This document shows, piece by piece, positions 31,849 to 43,556 of a stretch of DNA of 64,000 nucleotides (position 1 is the first letter of the stretch; each line of letters starts with the position of its first letter). The notes beneath the pieces were generated by a model. It saw only the letters and a program-made list of their open reading frames with translations, did no database searches and was not told the origin of the DNA. The translations under genes were made by a program, and so were the position numbers. Origin of the DNA: Pomphorhynchus laevis. Taxonomy: Eukaryota > Acanthocephala > Palaeacanthocephala > Echinorhynchida > Pomphorhynchidae. The stretch covers positions 1 through 64,000 of the forward strand of contig WNNJ02001981.1 of the NCBI GenBank assembly GCA_012934845.2, given 5' to 3'.

Positions 31849-31958
31849 ATCACTCTGCGATCCGGGGGCAGGCTGCAAATACATATATATAAGAGGATTA
31901 GTCAAATCGGCGTTGCTCGAGATTGTCGTGATGACAATTCTTTCAAAATATTAATAGA

Positions 31959-31991
31959 TTTTCAAATCGAGCAATGAAATTGCTCGATTTG

Positions 31992-32056
<65 letters not shown>
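31959..32056. repeat. 17-bp foldback and (TA)n microsatellite
   Basis: TTTTCAAATCGAGCAAT with its complement (31959-31995), directly followed by an uninterrupted AT dinucleotide run to 32056. The run may have grown from the AT-rich end of the foldback. Confidence 0.9.
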
Positions 32057-32059
<3 letters not shown>

Positions 32060-32124
32060 ATCTAGCATGGGACTTTCGGGTGTGATCCTCGTAGGACCGT
32101 TCATTTAGATATTGTAAAAGTATT

Positions 32125-32490
32125 TTATTAACACCAATCAACAAAAAGTTTTAATATTTGAACGTTTCGGTTCTTAAACCTTCATCAGCATCTTTAACAT
32201 TCTTAAGATATATTATCAATATAAAGATGTTATATGTTAAAGATGCTGATGAAGTTTCTTAAACCTTCATCAGCATCTTTAACATTATTAAGATATATTA
32301 TCAATATAAAGATGTTATATGTTAAAGATGCTGATGAAGGTTCTTAAACCTTCATCAGCATCTTTTACATTCTTAAGATATATTATCAATATATCTTAAG
32401 AATGTTAAATATGCTGATGAAGATTTAAGAACCGAAACGTTCGAATATTAAAACTTTTTGTTGATTGGTGTTAATAAGATACTTTTACTA
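32125..32490. repeat. Palindrome 2, compound, with four hammerhead-like cores
   Basis: Outer arms ('acaccaatcaacaaaaagtt' and its complement) enclose three smaller foldbacks, so the sequence alternates orientation and contains CTGATGA on both strands. On the minus strand of the left arm CTGATGA (32188-32182) is followed by GGTT-TAAG-AACC, GAAA (32168-32165) and palindromic ACGT; on the plus strand of the right arm CTGATGA (32414-32420), GAAA (32434-32437) and ACGT (32437-32440) are in the same order. Stem I pairing is weak. Likely decayed or dimer-type minimal hammerheads. Confidence 0.6.
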
Positions 32491-32532
32491 TATATCTATA
32501 TATAGAAAAACAGTGATATATATGGAGTGCAA

Positions 32533-32584
32533 CATTGCCACAGCCGTTTTCGTTTCGCCCGAGACGAAAACGGCTGTGGCAATG
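32533..32584. repeat. Foldback with 21-bp arms
   Basis: CATTGCCACAGCCGTTTTCGT and its complement with a short spacer. It marks the start of the repeat shared with 28460-28575. GC-rich for this window. Confidence 0.85.
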
Positions 32585-32705
32585 GTGCCGTTAGTAGTTA
32601 GGGTGTATGGAATTGGATATCATGAAGGAGGGATTCTTTAGCTGGATTTTAATGCGAAAGTCACCTTGTGTGACCTTGCAACTATTCAATATACATAATA
32701 TTGCC

Positions 32706-32935
32706 GTAAGTAGATAAAAAAACAGGAAATTAAGACCTAAAGCAAGTTCCTGTAAAGATTTCCGGCTTACTGCCCTTCTTCAGTACATTGTAAGAATTTT
32801 AACAACCAAGACTTTTTTAACGTGAAAAAAAGTCTTGGTTATTAAAATTCTTACGGTGTACTGAAAAAGGGTAGTTAGCCCGAAAGCTTTACAAAAATTG
32901 CTCTAGGTCTTCATTTCCTGTTTTTTTTATCCACT
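32706..32935. repeat. Palindrome 3, arms of about 105 bp, with minimal hammerhead-like cores
   Basis: The arms run from 'aaaaacaggaaat' to 'accaagacttttttt' and back. Minus strand of the left arm: TGTA, CTGAAGA (32783-32777, position 7 is A), AGGGC-loop-GCC, GGAAA, then TACA. Plus strand of the right arm: TGTA, CTGAAAA (32861-32867, G8 changed), GGG-loop-CCC, GAAA (32882-32885), AGCT as palindromic loopless stem III, T17, TACA (32890-32893). Stem I TGTA/TACA is kept in both arms. Each arm has damage in a different core part. Confidence 0.65.
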
Positions 32936-33331
32936 AAAAGCAATTATTACTCATGTATCATTGAATGGATGATCCGGGACAGTGACAGTTTTCCACAAAT
33001 CATATATATATGAGTGCTGCGGCTACCATCAGCTCGTCTAGGATTGATAAGGAAATCTGCTCTACTTGTAATCGAACTCCGGTTTTTGGCAACATCTACA
33101 ATTATGAAACTGAAGCTTATTAGCTCCCGGAGCACATTTTAACACAGTCAGATATAGAATTATAAAAATGTATCCTCCAAAGGATCCTGTGAGAAAGCAA
33201 GCAACGACAGCAAGTATAACTTTTGCCGAATAAAACTAGGATGGTCCGAAAGCACATGGTTAGTTTTAAGAGGCTATGACCATGCTACCACGTTAGCAAA
33301 TACTCGGAAATGCCTATTTAATATATTACAA

Positions 33332-33401
33332 GGCAGCCGAAACGACTGAAGGTAGTTCACCCTACTGATGAGTGCTGCCGGCTACCATCAGCTCGTCTAG
33401 G
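33332..33401 (+). ncRNA. Permuted hammerhead motif, family 2, first full copy
   Basis: Order: stem II GGCAGCC (33332-33338), GAAA (33339-33342), stem III ACGA (33342-33345), helix d CTGAAGGTAG (33346-33355), stem I CCTA (33361-33364), CTGATGA (33365-33371), stem II GTGCTGCC (33372-33379), d' CTACCATCAG (33382-33391, one mismatch), stem III TCGT (33393-33396), C17 (33397), stem I TAGG (33398-33401). Against family 1, stem II (A-T to G-C) and stem I (T-A to C-G) show compensatory changes. All core bases are intact. Confidence 0.65.
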
Positions 33402-33691
33402 AGTGATAAGGAAATCTGCTCTACTTGTAATCGAACTCTATTTTTTGGCAACATCTACAATTATTAAACTGAAGCCTATTACCTCTTGGAGCACAGGTTA
33501 ACACATTCAGATATAGAATTATAAAAATGTATCATCCAAAGGATCCTGTGAGAGAGCAAGCAACGGCTGTAAGTAAAAGTCTTGCCGAGTAAAATTAGGA
33601 TGGTCCGGCAAGCACATGGTTAGTTTAAAGAGGCTGTGCCCATGCTACCACGTTAACAAATTCTCGGAAATGCCTATTTAATATATCACAA

Positions 33692-33762
33692 GGCAGCCGA
33701 AACGGCTTATGGTAGTTCACCCTACTTATGAGTGCTGTCGGCTATCATCAGCTCGATTAGAA
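33692..33762 (+). ncRNA. Permuted hammerhead motif, family 2, decayed copy
   Basis: Same layout, but the core reads CTTATGA, the stem II strand GCTGTC is mismatched, helix d has several mismatches and the cleavage triplet is GATT. Inactive by sequence. Confidence 0.6.
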
Positions 33763-33916
33763 GTGACCAGGAAGTCTGCTCTAATTGTAATCGAACTCCG
33801 GATTTGGCAACCTCTACAATTATATATAAACATATATGTATATGTATATATACGTATATATGTATATATAATAGAAAGCTGCTGTCAGTAATTAACTGGA
33901 CTACACTAAACGATCA

Positions 33917-33985
33917 GCACACTATTCGTCACTACTAGACGTCAGAGATAACCGGCAGCGCTCATTATTAGTATGAGCCATCTCG
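33917..33985 (-). repeat. Family 1/2 satellite fragment in reverse
   Basis: The minus strand shows AATGAGCGCTGCCGG and, after about 15 bases, GACGTCTAGTAGTGAC, corresponding to the CUGAUGA/stem II strand and to the cleavage/stem I strand. The GAAA strand is absent. 33985-34890 beyond it shows no recognised feature. Confidence 0.5.
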
Positions 33986-34889
33986 ATGAGATTTTGGCTG
34001 CCTGCGTGACTTTTGAAAAAGAGCCTTTTCTTATAAATTGTAAAAGGTCTAGTGGCAAAAAGGTCGTAAAAGGTCAGACCATCTCTATCCATATCAGGCT
34101 ACTCATTTTTTCTGCATAAGTCAAAAGTCAAATAAAGAAAAAGAACATAAACGCGTCCACCGTTGTTGAAGTTTGTCGTCACACATAGGATGACTGGACA
34201 TACTTTGAATATTGTGAGAATAATTCGGTTCTATTTCTTGGTCTGATGAGGATTTATTGAATGATGCATGGTGTTTATGACTCCTCATGAGGAAAACAAA
34301 GTGATTTATTTATGAGTACACCATTTGTTGTCCCAGGGCAGGTGTAATGCAATTGCAGCAATGAAATTGTTGAGCAGTATCTCTTCTAGCAATTTGATGA
34401 AATACAGACGACGGCATCTTTATTCAAAAAATTTAAAAATAATTTTTGTAATTGATCTAAAGGTGTATATCTCGAAATATTTGTTTATAAAATCCAAATA
34501 TTTTTGATTTTTTATCTCTTAGAAATCCATACGATGCAGATTGTCCTGCCGATATTCTCCAAATTATGCAATTCAGTAGCACGTAAATATTATTGTTCGA
34601 AGTATTTTCAAAAATACTGTTTTCTTAAACTAAGTCAAACGTAGGTATTTGATCAGTAGCTTATGAAGTCCACCACTACGAAAATGTAGCGTACTGCTGT
34701 TTGCTTATATATAGCTTCAAAACAGCTTGCTGAATAAAATATAATAATCAAAATTTCAAAATTATATATCAAATTTAAAAATTATATCTTTTTCTCAAAA
34801 TCTTTACACTTTCATATGTTGTACAAAATCAATGATCATTTTAATTGCTAGATTTCAACATGAAGTCGAAAATTTACATTAATTTTAAA

Positions 34890-35510
34890 AACAGTAATGT
34901 ACGATTATATATTAATATAATATGAGTATGATATATAATATAATATATATTAATATAAGTATGTTAGGAACATACTACTTTATTATTATCGTCAAAGAGC
35001 TAAACTACTGCACTACGATCAGTGTTACCTATCGTAGATTAAATTATATTAATGTATATGTTGTAGAATGTAGTATATTAAAAATATATTAAGTATATTA
35101 AAGTAAATGTTGTAAAATAAGCAAAACATTTTGCTAGCAGTAACACTAAGCAGCAACTACAGAAATTATTTATTAATTTTTATTATTATTATGAAATATT
35201 ATAAAATCTGTTTTGCTTTTGTGGGCTTGTAAGCAAACATTCTGGATGCATTTGCCACATTAAAAACCATGTCCTTTACTTATATAGTATGTTACTGATA
35301 TCTTATGTTACTAATATCGTATATATCGTATGACATCGTATGTTACTGATAAAATATAAGTGTATAAACAGTAATGTACGATTATATATTAATATATCGC
35401 CAGGAACATACTACGTTATTATTATCATCAAAGAGCTAAACTACTCCACTTCTACGATTAGTGTATCCTATCGTAGAATTAAGTATATTAACGTATATAA
35501 ACAGTAAAAT
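34890..35510 (+). repeat. Direct repeat of about 150 bp (34890-35060 and 35365-35510)
   Basis: Both copies contain 'gtaatgtacgattatatatt', 'ggaacatactac' and 'caaagagctaaactac', then 'tatcgtaga'. Between them is AT-rich filler. 35510-36950 contains no recognised gene; 36520-36740 is slightly GC-richer but was not identified. Confidence 0.7.
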
Positions 35511-37049
35511 ATGTTTGGATATTAAGATGTTTCAAGTAATATATAGAGCGTAGCTGTAAAATATGTTTGCATATAAAGATGTTGCCAGTATAATGAATTG
35601 CTGTATAATAACTTTTATTTAGTATTATTTTTAATTTATATATTGTATAACATACATTGACTCCAGCTTATCTGATTTATTGCATTTTCTAATCGACTTT
35701 TTCACCAACAACATGAACTGACTTTAATATTGAGGGTACTTCTCTACGAATATATGCAAAATTACAATTAAAATTTACAAATATCTTAGTCCTTACTTAA
35801 TCGCATTTTAATTCTTTTGTAGAATGATTAGTTCCAGAAAGAAACATGCTTCTCCAGCTAAAATTATTTCGATATTAACTCATCAGTGTGATATTACCTG
35901 CACTGCAGATCACATTACAACTAGTTTACTTTATTGAAAATATTGTTTGAATAATTTACGGAAATCACGTATTAATACTTTTCCGGCTTTCTGTATTTAT
36001 CATTATATACTTAGTATCAGAAAGAATGTATATTATTAGTGATGCTGGCTACTGATCTTGCCATGTCAAACCATTTTGATAGTCTTTCTGTAATTATCAA
36101 ATAAATGTAGTGTGAACTAAAAAATTTCATTTGTTGATGTTTTTCAAACTTTTAGGCACATGTCATCGTCACATAATGTGATAAAGCAATGCCATCTAAT
36201 GTTGCCGTGTTTAACTAAATTGTAAGCAAATTCATTAATTTTGATCATGTTTACTTTTAAAAATAAAAATTATCATTTATTTCTCAATTTAATTGAATAA
36301 TGAATTAAAATTCCACTTTCAATTAAATATTGAAAGCGAATAGTTATTACGTCGTCATTTCCACGAGATGATTTCAATTCGTTTCCATCGTGGTTATTAG
36401 CATTTAATGCCGATGTCAAAGTATTTCTAATACTTTTACAACACAACTTATTAGTCGGAAATTCTGACTAATACATTAGAAAGAAACAAAATCTTCTTCC
36501 AATTATATGAAGAAAAATCTTTATTCTGGCTCTCGATAGAAATCAGTGTGAGGCTGGCATTAGAACCTTAATATTTAGCTATACCATGATCCCGCTAGCA
36601 TAAGCCCTCGCAACACAAACCGGTTGAGTCACCCACGGCTTGCCATAGATCTGAGGTCACACTCGAGCTCATAATAGAGGTAATCTCAACGTGTAAAGCT
36701 TCACAAATTTTAGTCTTTGCTCAGGGAGCCACTTTCACAAAACATTAAGAAACAAATTTTCTGAACGATATATTAAGGCAATTTTGTCTTAATTTTGTCT
36801 GAATACTTAAATCCTTCCATTGAGTTAAATGAAATGGTAAAGCCCATATACCTAAATATTAAAATATTTATACCTTAAGTATTTTATAAAAAAATATTTT
36901 TATACCTTATATACATTTATATCTAATTAATAAATCCATGATGAAATGTGTTGTCGTTTATATTCGATATATCTTATTATTTATTAAAAAACTATTGCTA
37001 TTTCAACATTAAACGTTTTCTTCTTTCAAAATTTTGTGAATAAATCACT

Positions 37050-38180
37050 TTGAATGTGGTAAACGCTGATGATACAACATCCATGTTCTCTGGACGCAGG
37101 TGCAAGGATGTAGTCTCCGACAAACCGTTTCTTTTTAAGATTAAAAGAGCAGCTGCCCATTTCCAATCTTGTTCTTAACTCCTATAAATCCCAGGTGGTA
37201 ATATTTCATGGCACCCCTGCGACAAAGACAAAACTCAAGAGACTAGCACTCTCAGCTCTATCTTTCATTTTTACTAATCAACTCCCTACCTATAATATGC
37301 AGTTATCAAAAATAGCTGCAAAATAACTACATTTTTCTCTCGAAATATTCCAGCTACTAGATGGGCCAAGGGCACCATATGCCACTTGCACCCCTTCTCT
37401 TAACAACACACTTGATGTTCTCTTCTCTACATTCTTTAACGTTTTGAAAGTTGAATCCGACTTCCAAGTTCACCGAAATGGTAAAGACCAATATTACTAA
37501 ATAATTAAATATTTATACATAAATATTTATACACACATATAGAAAAATAAAGAAAGTTGTCGTAATGTATTGATAAATTTATCGCACTGAACTCTTCGGT
37601 AAATGAAGTGAGATACCCCAAATTGTTCAGTCCGAAGGCGTCATGCTAGTGCGGCCTGGGGGCTCATATTCTCATAGACCTTAAGCCAGAATGTTTAAGA
37701 AGAAGCAGAAGAAGAAGATGAAGTCGTGGTACAGACAATGATTCGTTCCTTGTAATCTGTATTAGTTATCAGTTGTGTATTTTTTAAGACATTCTATATG
37801 TCTTAAAAAAATAAATTTAAACAAAATAAATTATTATTTTGTTTAAATAAATTTAAACAAAAACATAACAATGAATTTCTAAATAATTAACTAATAAATA
37901 AATTTGTTGTCATTTATATTCAATATATTTTATTATTAATTAAAACGTTTTTGCTACTTCAACACTCAACGTTTTCAGTATACGGCTTATTTATGGGAGT
38001 TGGAAGCAACTTCCATGCAACACTTAACGATCGATCCTTTATCTTAATAACATACTTTGCGCCCTTTACAGAGCCCATCTTGATTTCTTCAACACATTCA
38101 TAAACGTTTTTATGTCTAATCCGGCTTCCAAGTTCACCGAAATGGTAAAGCCAGGTTTACCTAAACATTTTAATATTTAT
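37050..38180 (+). pseudogene. LINE RT C-terminal fragments, partly duplicated
   Basis: 37060-37500 gives, in pieces, VVNADDT (resembling RT motif C) and LNSYKSQVVIFHGTPATKTK, like the 'N..KSqvv.F' block after the palm in Jockey-group RTs. The last part ('cttccaagttcaccgaaatg') is repeated at about 38125, and the AT-rich flank 'ttgctacttcaaca(c/t)t' recurs at about 36990, 37945 and 38265, so at least two truncated copies lie in tandem. Frames are interrupted. Confidence 0.4.
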
Positions 38181-39389
38181 ACCTCAATATTTATATACAC
38201 GTATAGAAAAATAAAGAAATTTGTCGTAATTTATAAACGATATTTTTTATTATAAATTAAAACACTTTTGCTACTTTAACACCAAACTTTTTCAGTATGC
38301 GGTTTCTTTCAAAACTTTGTGAATAATCCAAATCACTTCTACCACTGTCATTCCTCTCTGGCATTTCTAAACTACAAATCTGCTTTATACATTTTTACAT
38401 TTTCAACATTTATGCATTTTTTATCCAGATATATTTTAGAGTTATAGAACAATATGAAGAAACATCTAAGGGCTATCACATATTTTTTTCCTTGATTCGT
38501 ATAAGATGGATGTATGTAAAACGAAGTTATTTGTTGTTTGTTATAATCTGGACAGTCATTTAAAATAATTAACTAATCAATTACAAAACACTATAAATAT
38601 TACTTATGTTTAATCGCACACAATAATTGCATTTCTATAATAAAAGTTGTTTAACAGCGATTTTTTAAAGACGTTTAAAATAATCAATTATTTTGTCAAA
38701 AATTCAAATAATTTATTTTTGATTTGAAATATGAATCTAGTCACATTGATCATATCGAAAAATCATATAAATATATAAATATATATTCTAAATAATTATT
38801 ATTTTTAAAGTATTTTAGCAATTTCTAATACAATTATACATTTAATTATTATCTAATATTTTATTAAGAATAAATATTCTCATAAATGTAGATATATTTT
38901 ATTTTACTGGAAATTCCACTGATTTCAGTCAAAACATATTGTTAACTGACTTAAGTCATACCATTTATATACGAATTAATAGTGTTATTAATTACTAGTG
39001 TTATTAAAGAATTGTTTATTAACGTTATAAAATTAAATATTAATTAACATTTTAAGATTAATAATTATTAAAATTAATAATTACTAAATTCTATTTAGTA
39101 ATTCCATTTAGTAATTTAGTAATATTTATACTAATTCTATTTTTAAAAATAGAATTATATTTTATTATATTTTATATTTTTTCTAAAGTATTTTAGTATT
39201 TTTTGATACTATTATGAATTAAATTATTATCAAATATTTTATAAAATATCTGAATTAAATATAGTAAGTATATTTTAAAAGAGTAAGTTTAATATTAAAA
39301 TTATTTTTATTATTAAATTATTGCACTTAGTAAGCAATTACGCTAGAGGAAATGTACCATCAGTAAGTATTTGGTACTATGCTATCAGG

Positions 39390-39490
39390 ATAAAGTGCAA
39401 GGGGCCGCTAGGTGCCATCGATTAAGTATTAAGCTGGAAGCCTTTGCCAATTAGCCTATTCGTGAAGCGGCCCAGGCAACGTATGTTCGA
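39390..39490 (-). repeat. Second copy of the short GGGCCGCT / AGCGGCCC repeat
   Basis: Reverse orientation relative to 18973-19065, with the outer complementary ends kept and the inner stem weakened. 38420-39390 and 39490-39750 are AT-rich with no feature. Confidence 0.6.
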
Positions 39491-39756
39491 ATATTTAATA
39501 TCAAATATTTGAATATATATCAAATATATAATATATGTGCTACTAATTATTTGTTACTTATAAAATATTTGGATTTGAATAGAAAAGGTCATACCATTTA
39601 TAATATTTACATGTAAATATTTCTAAAAATAAATATTTTGTAAACTAATAATAAATTAATTTATAAAAATAAACAACAAATACACATAATATCCTTAAAT
39701 TTGTTTGCTTTTTGATCAGTCATTGATGTAAATCTTAGACGCTTACCCATCTTTTA

Positions 39757-40210
39757 CTATGTTTGATAATACTGTGCTTGTTCGTTTATTCTAAGCCTTG
39801 TAGCACGTATACAAACCGATGCACTAACTGCAATGGCGACACTGATTTTTGATTTCAGCCTAGAAATACATTCGCTGTATGCAAGCTTATTACGATCAGC
39901 AGATTTGGCTGCTATCCATTTTAGTATTTTATCTGTCTCAGGTCCAATACCACCTGACGTAGAAAATATAAGAGGAAAGAAAGTACCTCTTTCTATATCT
40001 GCAATTCGTTCACCGTACTTTGCATATTTCCGCTGTTGATGGTATATATGGCATTCGAGAGGAGTTTTGCAAGAGTATGTAGGTGCCAAAGAGCTGTAAA
40101 TACATATGTCCAAAAAGGATCGCACCATATTTCCTCCGAAAATTCCTCTACAAGCTATATCAGACCGCGCTTGATCATCAGAGCAGGTTGTTGGCTTATT
40201 AAATACGTAG
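39757..40210 (-). mobile_element. Retroelement-associated protein fragment, class not resolved
   Basis: The longest frame (123 codons) contains YGERIADIERGTFFPLIFST followed by a GG(I)GPE block and a Cys- and Arg-containing end (VCIRATR). This layout (a 'fDvrv.nP.a.sy' segment, then '.v.E.gsFtPLvfs..GGmg.e', then '..lsf.llrsa..CirG.R') is found as a C-terminal module in many retroelement polyproteins of invertebrates and amphioxus. I recall the pattern but not a firm element class, so it is treated as an old element fragment. Upstream residues continue to about 40210. Confidence 0.45.
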
Positions 40211-41340
40211 TTTTTGTAAACTAATAATAAATTAATAAACTAATAATAATAAACTAACATAATAAATATGTTATTTTGTAAACTCATTATGAAAGAATAA
40301 ATGTAACTTAATTCTCGTGCAAAACAAATTACACATCACTAATCAATATCTAGGAATATTTCTTATATTTATTAAAAGTACTGACTATTCATTTATTATT
40401 GTCCAAATACATAATTAATATTAATATTATAATAATTAACATTATCGAATAATATTTATTATATTTATTCAAAGTAATAAATATTCTAGTTATTACTGAA
40501 AAGTTGATCAAGTATAATTGACTTGATTGATAATTTTATTAGATCAAATTACATTTTATCGAATCATAATTAAGAAATACATATTTAAATTTAATAAAAT
40601 AATCTAAAACACGATTTTAAATTCTTTAAATTCCAATAATTTGATGCGAAATATAATTTCTTTATAATATTTTAAGAGAAATAACATCTTGAATTTTACC
40701 GATTATTAATTTATAAATTATAAGAGATTGGCTTTTTAAAAATAAATACCAAATAATAATTTCATTAAAAAATTTAATTTAAATTCTAAATAATATTTTG
40801 TTTATTTAAAATATTATATTTAGTGTAATACATACTAAATAGTACAACATAATATAAAAATATTTTATTGATATTAATAAATTAATATTAATTTTATACT
40901 TCATATTTTTTAAAAATCGAGAAATTGACTTAAAAATTAATAATCGGGAGATATTCAAGATTTTAACAGTTTTTTTAATATTTTAAAATGATAAAATTTT
41001 GTATTGCAATTATTGTGCGCACTCAATAATTGCATTTCTTTACTAAAAAACATTTAATAGCTGTGATTTTTAAAAGAATCTTTAAATATTCAAAAAGCTT
41101 TATAAAAGCTCCTCCGAGTGTCTTACGATTATTTTTTTGAAAAATAGTTGGAATAATATATTTAATTATACATTTGTTGATTTAATATTACTGTTATTGT
41201 CCAATAACAGTTTAATAATATAATACAATATTATATTATTATAAATGAAAATAATTATATTATTATCATTTATAATTATAGATGATAATAACATATAACA
41301 TTATAAAATATAATATTTTATATATTATATATCAAGTTTA

Positions 41341-41676
41341 TTAGTGAAAATTATTGCTTAAATGTCTGTAATAATCTGGAACTGTTGCAAAAATTTTAAT
41401 ACAAGTCAAGAACATTTTTGAAACAATATTTTTATCTGGAAGACATAATTTAATTATTGTATTAAAATGGTATTTGATCTGGTAAAATGTCGGTTTTAAA
41501 AATTGATTACTAAACAATGAAGACTTACACTGTGTATCAAGTCTGAATTCAGGAAGGGATGTATCTAATGTCACCAAAACTGGCTGTTTACAAAGGCATC
41601 CGTAAAATTCATGAATATTTTTCTCGTCCTCTGATACATTGGCACAAGTGGAAAACCTAATAAACATGTCAATCAT
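41341..41676 (-). CDS. Unrecognised 111-codon frame
   Basis: I do not recognise this protein. The start (FIRFSTCANVSEDEKNIHEF) has mixed composition and is less Asn/Lys/Ile-biased than random frames here. The stretch contains seven Cys and no repeats. No neighbouring exon or regulatory signal was found, and 40210-41340 before it is AT-rich and empty. It could be an exon or chance. Confidence 0.2.
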   Translation of the reverse strand: MIDMFIRFSTCANVSEDEKNIHEFYGCLCKQPVLVTLDTSLPEFRLDTQCKSSLFSNQFLKPTFYQIKYHFNTIIKLCLPDKNIVSKMFLTCIKIFATVPDYYRHLSNNFH

Positions 41677-41976
41677 ATAAAAAATAATATTATATTATGT
41701 GGACAAGATAATATCTAATAATATAATATATTAATATTAGACAATAATTTATTATTATAATATATTATCTCTAATATAATTTATTGAGTACTGTATAATT
41801 TAATCAGTACTTTATTAAGTACTGATTATTATATTAATCGTTGAAAAGTCAATCAAGTATAATCTAGTATTATTGAATTATAATTCAATTATAATCAAGT
41901 ATTTATAATTTTTTTATAAAGATAAAAATTCAAGATAAAAAAATAAATGTTTTTGAAATAAATGTTTTTGTTATCA

Positions 41977-42930
41977 GGACTGTTATAAGTCAAAATCTCA
42001 GAAAGAATAAGTTTTCTTTCTTGTAGCACAAGAAAGATCAGCACAAAAGCCAATAATGAAAGTAACTGGACTGTTATAACTGGACAGTCAATAATCAGCC
42101 CAAAAGCCAATAATGAAAGTAACTGAACTGTTATAACTGGACAGTAACAGGACTGTTATAATTCGAAATCTCAGAAAGAATCTTTTCTTTCTTGTAGCAC
42201 AAGAAAGATCAGCACAAAAGCCAATAATGAAAGTAACTGGACTGTTATAACTGGACAGTCAATAATCAGCCCAAAAGCCAATAATGAAAGTAACTGAACT
42301 GTTATAACTGGACAGTAACAGGACTGTTATAAGTCAAAATCTCAGAAAGAATAAGTTCTCTTTCTTGTAGCACAAGAAAGATCAGCACAAAAGCCAATAA
42401 TGAAAGTAACTGGACTGTTATAACTGGACAGTCAATAATCAGCCCAAAAGCCAATAATGAAAGTAACTGAACTGTTATAACTGGACAGTAACAGGACTGT
42501 TATAAGTCAAAATCTCAGAAAGAATAAGTTCTCTTTCTTGTAGCACAAGAAAGATCAGCACAAAAGCCAATAATGAAAGTAACTGGACTGTTATAACTGG
42601 ACAGTCAATAATCAGCCCAAAAGCCAATAATGAAAGTAACTGAACTGTTATAACTGGACAGTAACAGGACTGTTATAAGTCGAAATCTCAGAAAGAATCT
42701 TTTCTTTCTTGTATCAATAATCAGCACAAAAGCCAATAATGAAAGTAACTGGACTGTTATAACTGGACAGTCAATAATCAGCCCAAAAGCCAATAATGAA
42801 AGTAACTGAACTGTTATAATTGAACAGTAACAGGACTGTTAGAAGTCGAAATCTCAGAAAGAATAAGTTCTCTTTCTTGTGTCAATAATCAGCCCAAAAG
42901 CCAATAATGAAAGTAACTTTCGGCACGAAA
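41977..42930 (+). repeat. 172-bp minisatellite, about 5.5 units, with internal half-repeats
   Basis: Units start GGACTGTTATAA at 41977, 42150, 42321, 42494, 42667 and 42833 (the last is partial). Within each unit 'aaagccaataatgaaagtaa' occurs twice, each followed by a CTGTTATAACTGGACAG-like sequence, so the unit is itself a duplication. A hairpin TTTCTTGT-AGC-ACAAGAAA occurs once per unit, except in the later units where it is deleted. Frames inside are repeat artefacts. Confidence 0.9.
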
Positions 42931-43525
42931 GCAAACTTTCTTCAAAATATGTATTTTTTAATTATAATTCGATAAAATGTAATTTTATCTAATAAAATTA
43001 TTATTTTAAATTTATTGAATTCAAATATTTAATATTTTTATAATATATTAAAAATTATTAAATTTATTATTACTTAAATTTCTTAAAATTACTGCCTACA
43101 ATAATAATTAATAATTATTAATTATTAATACAATTAATAATCTCGAAAAATTGAAGATGCTTAAACTTTTTTTAATATTTAAATTTCGAATTTAGATAAA
43201 GGCCTTTTGTCATCATTATTAAAAATCGTACTTTAGATTACTTTATTAAATTCAAAATATTATTTTTAATTGTTATATGATAAAATGTTATTTTATTATA
43301 TGTGATATCTCAATAAAGAACTAGAAATTGTCTAATGATACATTCGATGAGTAATTTTTGATATTGGCGTGTATCCATCAAGAAGATAGACGATTGAAAG
43401 CATGAAAATCGCAAATATCAGTAACGAATACATTACATTGAGCGGTCGAAATTAATTCAAATTGTTTACTCAACCTTTGGAGGATTGTATTGTACGTGAT
43501 ATTATGTTCTCTGAACGAAATCAAA

Positions 43526-43556
43526 GAATATTACGATGAAATACATCGTAATATTC
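43526..43556. repeat. 13-bp perfect foldback
   Basis: GAATATTACGATG and its complement with a 5-base loop. The surrounding 42930-45100 contains no recognised gene; a 75-codon frame at 44704-44931 (minus) is unremarkable. Confidence 0.8.

Larger units (their letters stand above)
33005..33900 (+). repeat. Family 2 hammerhead satellite, tandem units of about 360 bp
   Basis: A truncated unit (from about 33010) and two further units with ribozyme motifs at 33332 and 33692 (spacing 360). Outside the ribozyme the family shares GGATGGTCCG, 93 bases upstream, and 'cggaaa(t/c)gcct' with family 1, so the two satellites are related. The copies are more diverged from each other than family 1 copies, meaning an older array. 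It ends in AT-rich 'tatatatacgtata' sequence. Confidence 0.85.
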
